NCBI RefSeq assembly: GCF_016406305.1
Contig: NZ_CP066369.1
Span: 310,001-374,000 of the forward strand
Length of the DNA stretch: 64,000 nucleotides
From: Shewanella putrefaciens
GTDB taxonomy: Bacteria; Pseudomonadota; Gammaproteobacteria; Enterobacterales; Shewanellaceae
Direction of reading: 5' to 3'
Below are positions 16,927 to 26,127 of this stretch, one piece after another. Numbering within the stretch: the stretch's first letter is position 1; each line of letters opens with the position of its first letter. Below the pieces are notes generated by a model, which was not told where the DNA came from, made no database searches, and saw only the letters and a program-made list of their open reading frames with translations. Made by a program: the position numbers and the translations under genes.

Positions 16927-19900
16927 CAAAGATAAATTTAAACCAGAAGCCAACCACACAGGCGAAGATGTTTACATTGTACGCTTACGTGACTTACCCG
17001 TCGCAACCTACGATGGTCGCGTATCGGGTTTGGAAGCAACAGCTCAGGCGGTGATCCGCAATGAACTGACCGCGCAAAGTGGTATGAAGCGTGGCGCTGA
17101 CCAAGTTTCTGTCGCTGAAGTTCGCGGAGTGCAAGAAAGCCGCATCAGTGTTTATGAAAATTTCCTAAATAACAAACAAGAATCCGTGATCGCACAGGCA
17201 CAACGTCTGGGCGTTGCTACCGATACTAGCAGCCGATTCACCCATGCCATCAACGGTTTTGCGATGCGTATGACGCAGCAACAAGCTGCTATGCTGGCTA
17301 AATCCCCTGAAGTCGCTTACATCCAACGCGCTGAGATGTTACAGATCCAAACTGACCGTGGCCCTGAATTTATTGGGGCGAAAAAGGTTTGGGTTGGCCA
17401 GACACCTGACAACAGTGAGTTTAAAGGTGAAGGTATGGTTGTGGGTATTATCGATACCGGTATTAACTCAGACCACGTCGCATTCCAAGATTTAGGTGAA
17501 AATGGTGGTGAGGGTTACGACCACACTAACCCACTGGGTAAAGGCAATTACCTAGGTGAATGTGCCACTGGCGTCAAAGAGTGTAACGACAAATTAATTG
17601 GTATCTACAGCTGGCCTGTGATTACTGACAGCTACGAAGGTAAAGCACCGGCAACGGGTGAAGACTATAACGGTCACGGTAGCCATACCGCTGGCACCGC
17701 TGCGGGTAACTACATTGAAAACGTGCCTATGCAGTCTGGTGGTAATGTCGATGGTACTAATACCAGCGATGGTCGTGATTATGGTGTCACTTTCGCTTCT
17801 GCCTCTGGTGTAGCACCAAATGCTAATATCGTGTCTTACCAGGTCTGTATGGCAACGGGTGGTTGCCCGCAAGAAGCGCTGTTACTGGCCTATGAGCAGG
17901 CGATTAAAGATGGTGTCGATGTTATCAACTTCTCCATCGGCGGTGGCGAACAATTTCCGTGGGATGACCCGGTAGAACAGGCGATTTTATCTGCCCGTGA
18001 AGCGGGTATTTCGGTGGCTGTTGCTGCCGGTAACAATGGTGGCGATGGCAAAAAAGTCAATTTCTCCAGTATCGGCCACAGCTCGCCATGGTCGATGGTG
18101 GTTGCAGCTAGCACCCATGACCGTACCCTTGATAAAGTGAATAATGGTGTCAGTTTTACCGGTGGTAAAAGAGCGCCTTACGTCAGCTATTATCCTGATA
18201 AACCTGCGGATGATGCCATTGCCGGTTACTCCACTGGCTCTGTTACCGGTCGTCCGGTACTTGCTGCCAACTTTGGTGATGAACTCTGTAAAACTAAGTT
18301 TGCCCCAGGCACATTCCAGCCAGATGAAATTGTTATTTGTAAACGTGGCGAGAATGGTCGGATAGAAAAGTCTGAAAACGTTAAAGCCGGTGGTGCTGGT
18401 GGTTTTATTTTGTATAACGACAAATTCAACCCTGCCGTACCGACAGATAATCATATTAATGATGATTTCTTTGAACTGCCAGGCCTGCATGTGACCAACA
18501 GTGCGGGGATTCAGATCCTGAACTGGTTGAAGGATGGTAATACTGATCATCAAATCACCATTCAAGGTGGGTCCATCACCATTGGTGTGGATAAAGTTAA
18601 AGCCGATATGCTGGCTGAATTCTCGTCCTTAGGCCCGTCACGTTTCGCCCTTGAGAATGGCTATTCAATGCCGATGGTGCCTCAAGTCGCAGCACCAGGT
18701 GTGGATATTCTGGCACCCTATGCCGATGAACATCCACTGGACCCTGCGGGTGCAACCACTTCACGTGACTGGGCGATTATCAGCGGTACGTCGATGGCAT
18801 CGCCCCATGTGGCCGGTGCTATGGCTCTGGTACGCCAAGCCCATAAGGATTGGACTCCAGCTGAAGTGCAATCTGCACTGGAGATGACGGCTTCTAACAC
18901 AGTACGCCGTGGCGCGGCGTTAATCGGCGACGACATAGGCTTCCCGGCTACGCAACATCGCGCCGGTTCTGGGCGGATTGATGTGCATGCTGCGATAAAC
19001 AGCGGCCTGGTGATGGATGAAACTGTGGCGAATTTTATTGCCGCTAACCCGACTAAGGGGGGTGACTTACGTCAGTTAAACCTGCCACAACTGGTAGACA
19101 GTTCCTGTAACCGTGGTGTGTGTAGCTGGACCCGGACGGTTAAAGCTACCCGCGATGGCAGCTGGACAATGTCTGGCGGCGAATGGGCTTACGATCGTTG
19201 GAATATTCCTTCCTATGGCGAAATCGATATGAATAACGCCAAACTGGAGTTTTTCCCGGCGCAGTTCAGCCTCAAAGCCGGTGAGTCGCAGACTATTGTC
19301 ATCAAAGCCAATATTCAGGATATCCAGTGGAAAGATGCCCTGTTACTACGTAGTGCACAAGGTCTGGAAACGCTAGAACTGTGGAGCCAAGTGCACCTGA
19401 CGCCGGATAATAGCAATATTCCTGCAGTACACTGGCCTGTATCGGTCAACTTTGACCGTAATAATCTGCCTGACTGGTTAAGTGCAAAAATGCACCGCAA
19501 TACTGGTGCTTATCATATTGCCGGCCTGCCTTTGCCAGCGAGTGACAGTTTGGAATTCAGCACAGTGGGACACGCTATTGCTGATACCTTTGAACTGACC
19601 TTACCGCAAGACAATAACCATTTCCCTGTTTACATGGACAATGATTATACCCCGGGTCATATCGACACAAGGATTATCAATGTACCAGCGGACAGTGCCC
19701 GTTTAGTGGTTGAAGTACTGAAACACGTGGAGGGTTTAGGGGCATCGAAATATGGCAATATTAATGGTGCTTTACAGATTTTTATCGGTAAAGACAGCAA
19801 TAACGATGGTAAAGCCGACTTTAACGACGAGTGGCTCTGTGGGTCGATGACCGAGATTGAGTTGAACTACTGCAGCCTGACTAATCCAGAACCGGGTAAT

Positions 19901-21841
19901 TATTGGGTGATGTTGTCCAACACCAGAACTCAGGCACCTGACAATGTCACTATTCCAGACCTGAAAGACACCTATAAAGTGGCTACTGCAGTTGTGCCTA
20001 TGGCTGCTGGCAACATTACCGTGTCAGGTCCTGCAACGTCGGATGGTGTTAATCCTTCGAGTCTTGATGTTCAATGGGATATCGATGAGCTGGAACAAGG
20101 TGATGTGGTGTATTCAGCTATAAAGCTGGGTACCACTGGCACACCTGACGGTATTGGTACTATTCCGCTAAAACTGACCCGCGAAATGGACGATATCAGT
20201 ATCAGTGCACCGACCAAAGTGAAAGGCGGTGAAGTCATTGATGTTGCGTTGCATGTGGTAGAAAACAACAGCGGTATGGACCGTGACTTTGACTTAAGTG
20301 CCAAACTGCCAAAAGGTCTGACCTTAATTCCAGGTTCTGTCACTATCAATAATGCTCAGCAGAAAGCCAACTTAACGGTTGAAGGCGATACCATTCGTAT
20401 TGCCGGTGTGCAACAGGATTCATCCAACTGGATGCATACCTACAATGTTACCGACAGTGATACAGATCCATTGTGCCGCGTACCAAACTATGGCCGTAAT
20501 GGTGAAGGTTTTGTTGGTCTGGCGAAAAACTACGGCTATGTGCCAGGTTTGGGCGGTAAGGCTGATGACTGGGCCGGTATGATCGTCAATAACAAGTGGG
20601 TCGATCCGTTCCAGATCAACCTTGCCGACTATTGGGGAGCTGATGCGAGCCTGTCGTTCTTCAACAACGGTGCTTACAATACCTACGACAAATTCCGTGT
20701 ATCACCTCAGGGTTTTGTGTTCTTTGGTGATGCCTGGTTTGATTACCAGCATTTAATGCAATCGAAGTTCCCCTACTATATGAACCCATACGGGCCATTT
20801 ATCGCGCCGTTCTGGCGTGGTCAGGTCGACGAAAACTCCGTAGGTTTTAGTATTCCAGTGGAAGCGCTGAGTACACCGCTGCAACAAAACAGCAGCAAAC
20901 CATGGGAAGGTTCAGGTATTACCTTGGGATTCAGCGACGATGAAATCATTGTCGAGTGGGTTAACTCTCGAACCGAGCGTTTTACCTTTAACCAGTTTGG
21001 CGCTAAGCCGACTAACCCGGAAACTATCCGTGATGACCGTTATACCTTCGACCTGATTATGAACCGTAACTACCGTTATGGTGAAGGTCAGTTTGAAATT
21101 ATGATGGCCTATGACACCATGGACTTTGGTACACAGGCTGACTTTGGTTCTATCGGTATGCACGGCCACTACGGCCCGCTGGATGTCTTCAATATTCCTT
21201 ATACTCAGGAAACGGGTATTCAGTACGCCTTTGGTGGCCTGAAAGACAAAGTGAAGCAAAACAAAGTAGTTTGTTACGACTACACAGGTCCTGAAGCGAC
21301 TCAGTTTGATCTTAGCTTTAAGGTTCGCGTAGCAGAAACCGCTGCGGGTCAGACGTTGAATATGGATTGGATCAGTGATGTCACTGGTCTAGAGCAGGTC
21401 ACACTTGCGCATCCAGTAGAAGTCGTTGGTACTATTACTCTGGTTGAATTGTCAGACCTGACAATGGACGAAAACGGTACTGCGACCTTCAATGTGATGT
21501 TCTCTGATACTGAAAGTGATGCCAAAGTCATTACAGTAACGGGTGAAAACTTCACTAGCGCTATCAGCTCACATGAGAACGATGCCACAGTAACGCTGAC
21601 ACCAAACAAAGATTGGCACGGTAGCACTATGGTCACTGTGACTGTTGCGGATAAAACGGTTCCTTCAGATCTCGCTTCTCAAAGCTTTGAACTGACAGTG
21701 ACTTCAGATGGTGTTGACCCTGAGGTCGTGACACCTCCACCAGCGCCTAAGCCAGAAGCGAAGGAGTCATCTGGTGGTGCCATGGGCGGTCTGCTAGCGT
21801 TACTGCTGCCGCTGATGTGGGTCCGTCGTCGTAAAATGTAA
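16694..21841 (+). CDS. Giant secreted S8 serine protease with PA insert and GlyGly-CTERM tail, copy 2
   Basis: A 1715-residue paralogue of the preceding gene with the same plan: signal peptide, Gln-rich linker, I9 propeptide, S8 domain with triad D254 (GIIDTGIN), H328 (GHGSHTAG) and S700 (SGTSMASPH). It also has a PA insert (IVICKRG...AGGAGGFILYN) and long beta-rich C-terminal domains. The first 77 residues differ from copy 1 at only two positions; afterwards identity is clearly lower throughout. Copy 2 lacks the Cys-bounded GCTD repeat and has a Pro-rich linker (VVTPPPAPKPEAKE) before its GlyGly-CTERM tail (SSGGAMGG, helix, RRRK). All catalytic residues are kept, so both copies are probably active. 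Secretion by the type II pathway with rhombosortase processing is inferred from the tail. Confidence 0.93.
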   Translation: MNLKTVSLAILSALYGATVAAAAQSGSPVLLKQLNPMPANPQQQVQQQQKAATQGINAGARQGVYPGGRNMQIAPASAKDKFKPEANHTGEDVYIVRLRDLPVATYDGRVSGLEATAQAVIRNELTAQSGMKRGADQVSVAEVRGVQESRISVYENFLNNKQESVIAQAQRLGVATDTSSRFTHAINGFAMRMTQQQAAMLAKSPEVAYIQRAEMLQIQTDRGPEFIGAKKVWVGQTPDNSEFKGEGMVVGIIDTGINSDHVAFQDLGENGGEGYDHTNPLGKGNYLGECATGVKECNDKLIGIYSWPVITDSYEGKAPATGEDYNGHGSHTAGTAAGNYIENVPMQSGGNVDGTNTSDGRDYGVTFASASGVAPNANIVSYQVCMATGGCPQEALLLAYEQAIKDGVDVINFSIGGGEQFPWDDPVEQAILSAREAGISVAVAAGNNGGDGKKVNFSSIGHSSPWSMVVAASTHDRTLDKVNNGVSFTGGKRAPYVSYYPDKPADDAIAGYSTGSVTGRPVLAANFGDELCKTKFAPGTFQPDEIVICKRGENGRIEKSENVKAGGAGGFILYNDKFNPAVPTDNHINDDFFELPGLHVTNSAGIQILNWLKDGNTDHQITIQGGSITIGVDKVKADMLAEFSSLGPSRFALENGYSMPMVPQVAAPGVDILAPYADEHPLDPAGATTSRDWAIISGTSMASPHVAGAMALVRQAHKDWTPAEVQSALEMTASNTVRRGAALIGDDIGFPATQHRAGSGRIDVHAAINSGLVMDETVANFIAANPTKGGDLRQLNLPQLVDSSCNRGVCSWTRTVKATRDGSWTMSGGEWAYDRWNIPSYGEIDMNNAKLEFFPAQFSLKAGESQTIVIKANIQDIQWKDALLLRSAQGLETLELWSQVHLTPDNSNIPAVHWPVSVNFDRNNLPDWLSAKMHRNTGAYHIAGLPLPASDSLEFSTVGHAIADTFELTLPQDNNHFPVYMDNDYTPGHIDTRIINVPADSARLVVEVLKHVEGLGASKYGNINGALQIFIGKDSNNDGKADFNDEWLCGSMTEIELNYCSLTNPEPGNYWVMLSNTRTQAPDNVTIPDLKDTYKVATAVVPMAAGNITVSGPATSDGVNPSSLDVQWDIDELEQGDVVYSAIKLGTTGTPDGIGTIPLKLTREMDDISISAPTKVKGGEVIDVALHVVENNSGMDRDFDLSAKLPKGLTLIPGSVTINNAQQKANLTVEGDTIRIAGVQQDSSNWMHTYNVTDSDTDPLCRVPNYGRNGEGFVGLAKNYGYVPGLGGKADDWAGMIVNNKWVDPFQINLADYWGADASLSFFNNGAYNTYDKFRVSPQGFVFFGDAWFDYQHLMQSKFPYYMNPYGPFIAPFWRGQVDENSVGFSIPVEALSTPLQQNSSKPWEGSGITLGFSDDEIIVEWVNSRTERFTFNQFGAKPTNPETIRDDRYTFDLIMNRNYRYGEGQFEIMMAYDTMDFGTQADFGSIGMHGHYGPLDVFNIPYTQETGIQYAFGGLKDKVKQNKVVCYDYTGPEATQFDLSFKVRVAETAAGQTLNMDWISDVTGLEQVTLAHPVEVVGTITLVELSDLTMDENGTATFNVMFSDTESDAKVITVTGENFTSAISSHENDATVTLTPNKDWHGSTMVTVTVADKTVPSDLASQSFELTVTSDGVDPEVVTPPPAPKPEAKESSGGAMGGLLALLLPLMWVRRRKM

Positions 21842-21920
21842 GTGATGTTATATAAGTGATGTTCTGTGGAATGGCGACGGTTAACCCCCTAGCCAAACCA
21901 CAATCTCTAAACTTTAGTGT

Positions 21921-21955
21921 AAAAGCCCGGTTGCTTAAGTGGCCGGGCTTTTTTA
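21921..21955 (+). terminator. Terminator of protease 2
   Basis: AAAGCCCGG and CCGGGCTTT form a 9-bp stem around a 12-base loop, followed by TTTTTATAT. It lies 80 bp after the protease 2 stop. Confidence 0.85.
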
Positions 21956-22024
21956 TATATGATGAGCACATAGGCTCTGCTACTATTTCTCCCTAAATCT
22001 AGGCATCAAGCATTAGTCCAAAAT

Positions 22025-23188
22025 ATGATAGCACTCGATTCACCAACGCTTATTATCACGCAGGCGATTATCCAATGGCTGCTTGCAATATTGCTCATGG
22101 CAGAGAGGGGAACAGATCAAGGGACTAAATATTGGGTTATAGCGCTGTTCATCCATGGCTTCGCTAACCTACTGCTTTTTGCACGCCCCCATTTACCCCC
22201 TGTAGTTGCCATTGTTTTTTATAATTTTTGTGTCAGTTTGGCGTTTTCATTCAGCTATTTAGCGTTTGCTCGCCTAGTCGATAAAACAGTCTCAAACTGG
22301 CTATTTGTATTACCCATATTGTTGATGCCCATAAGTATGTCGATTTATATCGATGACATTGTTATGCGGGTCATCTTTGCCAGTATTATCGTTGGCATAC
22401 AGCTGATGTTAATGTCATTAATTTTGACCAGAGGCTGTTGGTCTGGCAGCGAAAAATTAAAGAGATGGCTTATTTATTCGACGGGATTACTAGGGCTAGG
22501 ATTTTTCGTAAGAGCTTTATATTGTTATATAAAACCAGAACTGTTTATTCAAATTATCGCCAAAAGCACTATTCAAGGTAGCTTAGTGATTACTGGCATC
22601 ATTTATATGATTTTCAGCACTGTGATCATACTCTTAGTTAGATTGTATAAATTAAACAAAGAGTTATCAGCATTAGCATCCCTAGATGGTTTAACTGGCC
22701 TGTTTAATAGAAGGGCGTTTATTGATAATGCCAAGGACATCATGGTCAGTGAAAACTTACCCTTGAGTGTTTTGATGTTGGACCTTGATAATTTTAAGAA
22801 AATTAATGACGCCTATGGGCATAATGTCGGCGATACTGCGCTTAAGTTCTGTGCCCATGCATTGCAGGATGGGGTAAAACAACAGGGCATTATTGGCCGT
22901 TTAGGTGGTGAAGAATTTGCCGTTATTTTGCCTAGAACCGATAGCAAACAGGCGTTAGCGGTAGCCGAAAAACTGCGGTTTGCGATTGAAATCCTTGATG
23001 TCCATCCTGATATCACCTTATCAATTAGTATTGGTGTGGCGACATCTCGCAAAATCACTGGCATTGAACCGTTACTCGTTAGTGCGGATAAAGCCTTATA
23101 TGACGCTAAAGCTAAGGGCCGAAATAGGGTGACCCATGCCGATTTGTTGGCAACAGAGTTAATTTTGCAGCGACAGGTTTTAGATTAA
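22025..23188 (+). CDS. Membrane-bound diguanylate cyclase (GGDEF)
   Basis: A 387-residue protein. Residues 1-215 hold about six or seven membrane helices with no recognised sensor domain. Residues about 225-380 form a GGDEF domain with the active-site motif GGEEF at 294-298, DLDNFKKINDAYGH metal/substrate region and SISIGVA. The motif is of the active type, so synthesis of c-di-GMP from two GTP is predicted. There is no RxxD inhibitory site five residues before GGEEF, so product inhibition by that route is unlikely. The ribosome site is poor. It stands alone, between the protease terminator and a bidirectional terminator. Confidence 0.92.
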   Translation: MIALDSPTLIITQAIIQWLLAILLMAERGTDQGTKYWVIALFIHGFANLLLFARPHLPPVVAIVFYNFCVSLAFSFSYLAFARLVDKTVSNWLFVLPILLMPISMSIYIDDIVMRVIFASIIVGIQLMLMSLILTRGCWSGSEKLKRWLIYSTGLLGLGFFVRALYCYIKPELFIQIIAKSTIQGSLVITGIIYMIFSTVIILLVRLYKLNKELSALASLDGLTGLFNRRAFIDNAKDIMVSENLPLSVLMLDLDNFKKINDAYGHNVGDTALKFCAHALQDGVKQQGIIGRLGGEEFAVILPRTDSKQALAVAEKLRFAIEILDVHPDITLSISIGVATSRKITGIEPLLVSADKALYDAKAKGRNRVTHADLLATELILQRQVLD

Positions 23189-23198
23189 CAATATCAAA

Positions 23199-23224
23199 AA
23201 CGGCGAGCACTGGGGCTCGCCGTT
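23199..23224. terminator. Bidirectional terminator between convergent genes
   Basis: AACGGCGAGC and GCTCGCCGTT form a 10-bp stem with a short loop. A-rich sequence precedes it and ATTTTA follows, so it can serve both the cyclase gene and the SYLF gene. Confidence 0.75.
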
Positions 23225-23246
23225 ATTTTAAGTATCTCTCTTTAGG

Positions 23247-23831
23247 TTAGTTGGCTTTCGGCTCGAAGCTAAAGCTTTGACCCGCGAGCGCGGCTTCAAA
23301 CATTAGGCCGCCCTTAGCCGCAGTAAATACCGCCATACCATTGATATATGCGCCCTTGGCCGATTGATTACCACCGGACTGTCCAGCGCCTGCAGAGTTC
23401 CCCGTCGTTCCCACCTGCGCATTCGCGCCTACATTAATGGCAACCGCCGAGGCTTGGGCGTCAAACTCAAATGTACCGCTGGTGAAGTCATCATAGGATT
23501 TAGCATCTTTAAAGAAGATGATCTCGCTATAGGCTTGCCCGCCGAGTTGGAATCCAATAGAGATTTGGGTCAGGCTAGAATCCCCCATATAAACACCACC
23601 TTTAAAGACGCGACCTTTACCATAGGCTGCGCCTATTCCAATGCCACCTTTACCCACAGTGGGGAACAGGGCATAACCATAGGCAGTGTCGAAAAATTTA
23701 CGTGTTTCTTTCGCTTGCTGAAAATTGGCGATGGCTTGATCGTAGCTTTCATCCGCTTGTACCGCAGGAGCACTAAACAGGCTGGCTAATAGGCATGTGG
23801 AGACGGCAATGGCAGTTAAAAATGATTTCAT
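23247..23831 (-). CDS. YSC84/SYLF-domain lipid-binding protein, exported
   Basis: A 194-residue protein with a signal peptide (to about APAVQA). Its SYLF/YSC84 domain shows YGYALFPTVGKGGIGIGAAYGKGRVF, the QLGGQAYSEIIFFKD core and a C-terminal AKGGLMFEAALAGQSFSF. A Gly/Ala/Ser-rich loop lies at about 145-160. SYLF proteins bind phospholipids; the bacterial role is poorly known and envelope or stress related. GAGGAGG precedes the ATG at 23831, so translation should be strong. It is transcribed alone towards the bidirectional terminator. Confidence 0.88.
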   Translation of the reverse strand: MKSFLTAIAVSTCLLASLFSAPAVQADESYDQAIANFQQAKETRKFFDTAYGYALFPTVGKGGIGIGAAYGKGRVFKGGVYMGDSSLTQISIGFQLGGQAYSEIIFFKDAKSYDDFTSGTFEFDAQASAVAINVGANAQVGTTGNSAGAGQSGGNQSAKGAYINGMAVFTAAKGGLMFEAALAGQSFSFEPKAN

Positions 23832-23975
23832 GGGTTTCCTCCTCGGGTTTTTGTGCTATCAGACTACTCTTTGTGGTTACAAATGACAGCCTTAGCTGAA
23901 GAAATATCAGCTTAGGTTCAGCTTGTGTGGATGAGTCAGTGGGCGCGATATACCTTTTGAGGTTGCATTGGGCTT

Positions 23976-24908
23976 TTAGTTCTTAGTATCGGGAGTTATC
24001 TCGGCAGATTTTGAGTTAACTTCGTTCGATTCTTTTTGAAGCTGTTGAATAAATTCAAATTCCTCTGACGTTAACAGTTCCGTTGTCTGGGGTTCAACCT
24101 TAGGTGCTGGCGCCGCGATATGGCCTTTTAAGTAGGCCGTACGGGTAATTTGTTTCAGGCCATATGCGGCTAAGAAATAAAAACTCAGCAGTAAGCTTAA
24201 ACGCGGCAATGCATGGGATAAGGGGGAGAGAATATCCCCAAGATAGAAGGGAAGTATCACCACAAATACGCGAATTAACCAGTTAAGCAGCATGGCTACA
24301 GTCAGGCCAAATAACCAACGGAAATGAATTAACCTTAGGGTTTCCTGCGGGTCATTAACGGGTTGGCTTTTATGCTGCTGGTGCCGGCGAAACAAAAACC
24401 AGAGCGCGACAAAGTAACAGCTAGTTTGAATAAAAAGAAAGAGCGGGAGTGCTAAACCCCAATGACTCAGATCTATATGTTGGCGATATTGGAAGAACTC
24501 AGCTTGGAACCAGATAGCATCATTATGCAGATTAAACCTGAGCGAAATATCCACTATGGCAAGGCACAGGGTTAGGAGGGAAGGCCAATAATGCTTAGAA
24601 AATCCAATGGGTTCAGTGCTCTGCTCTAGGCTGCGTTTGCAGTAAAGGTAGAGCTGGGGCATGAGTAAAAAGTAAATAGGGTTAATCAGGTTAAATAGAA
24701 TATGTATAGGTATGGGGGAGTTATCCCGGTTGAGCATACCCGTGAGGAAGTAAAGGGCGATAAGACTTAAGAATCCAGCAAGCAGTTTTTGATTATTATT
24801 GGCTGAGTAAAAATAACGAATATAAATAGCTAACGCGAGGCAATGTAAGCCCCCAAATAACGACAACCACCAGTAGGCTTGAGCGAAAAAAGTATTAAAT
24901 TCGTCCAT
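23976..24908 (-). CDS. Orphan 7TM membrane protein resembling the sensor half of 7TM-AraC regulators
   Basis: A 310-residue protein with about seven hydrophobic helices between residues 10 and 260, then a polar acidic tail (LLTSEEFEFIQQLQKES...). Segments such as INPIYFLLMPQLYLYCKRSL and HFRWLFGLTVAMLLNWLIR resemble the membrane sensor half of AraC-type regulators that carry an N-terminal 7TM region. No helix-turn-helix follows, so it is either a stand-alone sensor or a truncated relative. I do not recognise a defined family or function. The ribosome site is weak. The next gene upstream (YgbA family) is on the same strand, 64 bp away. Confidence 0.7.
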   Translation of the reverse strand: MDEFNTFFAQAYWWLSLFGGLHCLALAIYIRYFYSANNNQKLLAGFLSLIALYFLTGMLNRDNSPIPIHILFNLINPIYFLLMPQLYLYCKRSLEQSTEPIGFSKHYWPSLLTLCLAIVDISLRFNLHNDAIWFQAEFFQYRQHIDLSHWGLALPLFLFIQTSCYFVALWFLFRRHQQHKSQPVNDPQETLRLIHFRWLFGLTVAMLLNWLIRVFVVILPFYLGDILSPLSHALPRLSLLLSFYFLAAYGLKQITRTAYLKGHIAAPAPKVEPQTTELLTSEEFEFIQQLQKESNEVNSKSAEITPDTKN

Positions 24909-24972
24909 TCGATCTGTTCATGTGCGATACCTCGAGCCCTGTTATAACAGGGAAATTCGAGGCGCAAAAGTG

Positions 24973-25377
24973 TTACTCAGTATTTTTCTGCGAAATCGCA
25001 ATGCGTTGATGTCGATTGGATGCGGCTTCGGGGACGACTTCAGGCACGGGCGTCCGCTCTGCCAGTAAGTGCTTGATTGCACGTATGGGATGCGGTAACA
25101 ACATGCGCGGACCTGAGAAAATCATGATCTCTTTGACCATTTTCTTCTGCTCAGGTTTGTAGCAATGCACTGGACATTTGTTGCAGGTCGGCTTGTTCTG
25201 ACCATAGGGGCAGCGATCGAGGCGCACCGCGGCATAATCTAATAGCGCTAGGCACTCGTCACACAGGCCGCTTTCACCTTGGCCTTGGTGTTTCGCTCGG
25301 CAGTAGATTTTCATCATGGCGGCAATCGTTTGGTGTTCGTAAAGCAGTTTGCCCGTCAGTAGTTCAGCTGAGCCCAT
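24973..25377 (-). CDS. ygbA: YgbA-family protein ('nitrous oxide-stimulated promoter' family)
   Basis: A 134-residue protein with the Cys-rich pattern of the YgbA family. This has IYCRAKH followed by GLCDECLALLDYA, CPYG, CNKCPVHCY, then EIMIFSGPRMLLPHP. There are seven or more cysteines, suggesting metal or redox chemistry. YgbA is induced by nitric oxide through NsrR in enteric bacteria and is linked to recovery from nitrosative stress; its activity is not firmly known. AAGGT precedes the ATG. A strong promoter (TTGTCA, 17 bp, TATCAT) and an NsrR-like site lie in the 117-bp gap upstream, supporting NO control here too. The C-terminal 25 residues are extra and variable. Confidence 0.85.
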   Translation of the reverse strand: MGSAELLTGKLLYEHQTIAAMMKIYCRAKHQGQGESGLCDECLALLDYAAVRLDRCPYGQNKPTCNKCPVHCYKPEQKKMVKEIMIFSGPRMLLPHPIRAIKHLLAERTPVPEVVPEAASNRHQRIAISQKNTE

Positions 25378-25409
25378 GGGAATACCTTAGTGTGTTACTC
25401 GGATATCCC

Positions 25410-25438
25410 ATGATAGGCAGTGAAGTTGGCGCTGACAA
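25410..25438 (-). promoter_or_regulatory. Sigma-70 promoter of ygbA
   Basis: On the minus strand, TTGTCA (25438-25433), a 17-bp spacer and TATCAT (25415-25410), each matching five of six consensus bases. It points to the YgbA gene starting at 25377. Confidence 0.7.
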
Positions 25439-25458
25439 AACAGAAGCGCCAAATTATG

Positions 25459-25481
25459 AAGATGCGCACAAAATAATGCTT
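25459..25481. promoter_or_regulatory. Candidate NsrR-type operator upstream of ygbA
   Basis: AAGATGCGCAC-A-AAATAATGCTT has the 11-1-11 layout of NsrR sites. Each half matches about seven of eleven positions of the AAGATGCATTT half-site. It lies about 20 bp upstream of the ygbA -35. The gene family is a known NsrR target, which raises the prior, but the match is imperfect. Confidence 0.4.
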
Positions 25482-25494
25482 TAAATGAATCGAA

Positions 25495-25854
25495 CTAAAT
25501 ATGTATGACCTTATCGGCTTCTAAGGTCCAGAGGGTAAGATCCTGCAATGTTCCTATTTGTGCGCCATCGATAATCAGCTCTTCCGTCACGCCCCGCGCT
25601 TGGGCGCAGGTCTTACAGAGTAGGATAGGCACCTGCTGGGCTCGGAGGATTTCGAACATCTGCTGTAGGTTGTAGCTTAAGTCGGGGGTGGTTTGATGCT
25701 TGAGTACACCGAATACGGCATCGGACATTAAAAAGAGTTTTACATCAACCGCTTGTTCATCATAATCCTTTAACGCTAAGGCAATGCGTAAGCTATTAAA
25801 TAGTTTTTCAGTTCCATAGGGGCTCGCGTGGGCGACGATCAGTATTTTTTGCAT
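25495..25854 (-). CDS. DsrE/DsrF-like sulfur-carrier family protein
   Basis: A 119-residue protein with the DsrE fold: ILIVAHASPYGTEKLFNSLRIALALKD at the start, VKLFLMSDAVFGVL, and a CKTCAQARG segment carrying two cysteines (about residues 80-83). It ends with the DLTLWTLEADKVIHI strand. DsrE-family proteins handle persulfide sulfur; related stand-alone members are of unknown role. AGGA precedes the ATG. It is upstream of ygbA on the same strand, but a separate promoter lies between them. Confidence 0.85.
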   Translation of the reverse strand: MQKILIVAHASPYGTEKLFNSLRIALALKDYDEQAVDVKLFLMSDAVFGVLKHQTTPDLSYNLQQMFEILRAQQVPILLCKTCAQARGVTEELIIDGAQIGTLQDLTLWTLEADKVIHI

Positions 25855-26127
25855 AAGCTTTTCCTACTTTAAATGGGCATTCGCTAAGTCGTAGATTAAA
25901 GGGAGAGGTAAAGCGGCAGTCTACTGCAGTTTACTATAACGATTTGAGCGTAAGATCGTATAAAAAGGCATAAATACTTGATTTACACTGACACTATGGA
26001 CTTTAATAGCGGTTAATCTCTGCTCAATTTTTGGATAGACCCCATTGCCAGCCACCTTATTGGTTTCGGTTTGGCAAGTCAATTGACATGGCTTTGGACG
26101 AGAAGCGGCCATCAAAGGTGAACAAGA

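Noticed and set aside
17987..18565. 192-codon minus-strand ORF inside protease 2
   Set aside because: Antisense shadow of a strongly coding gene with an intact catalytic domain; no similarity to anything recognised.
25423..25450. GGCGC...GCGCC stem after the dsrE gene
   Set aside because: The stem overlaps the ygbA -35 and spacer and has no T-run; better explained by the promoter.
25921..26115. 64-codon minus-strand ORF before the membrane-anchored unknown
   Set aside because: No ribosome site or family, and it covers probable promoter DNA of the divergent gene.
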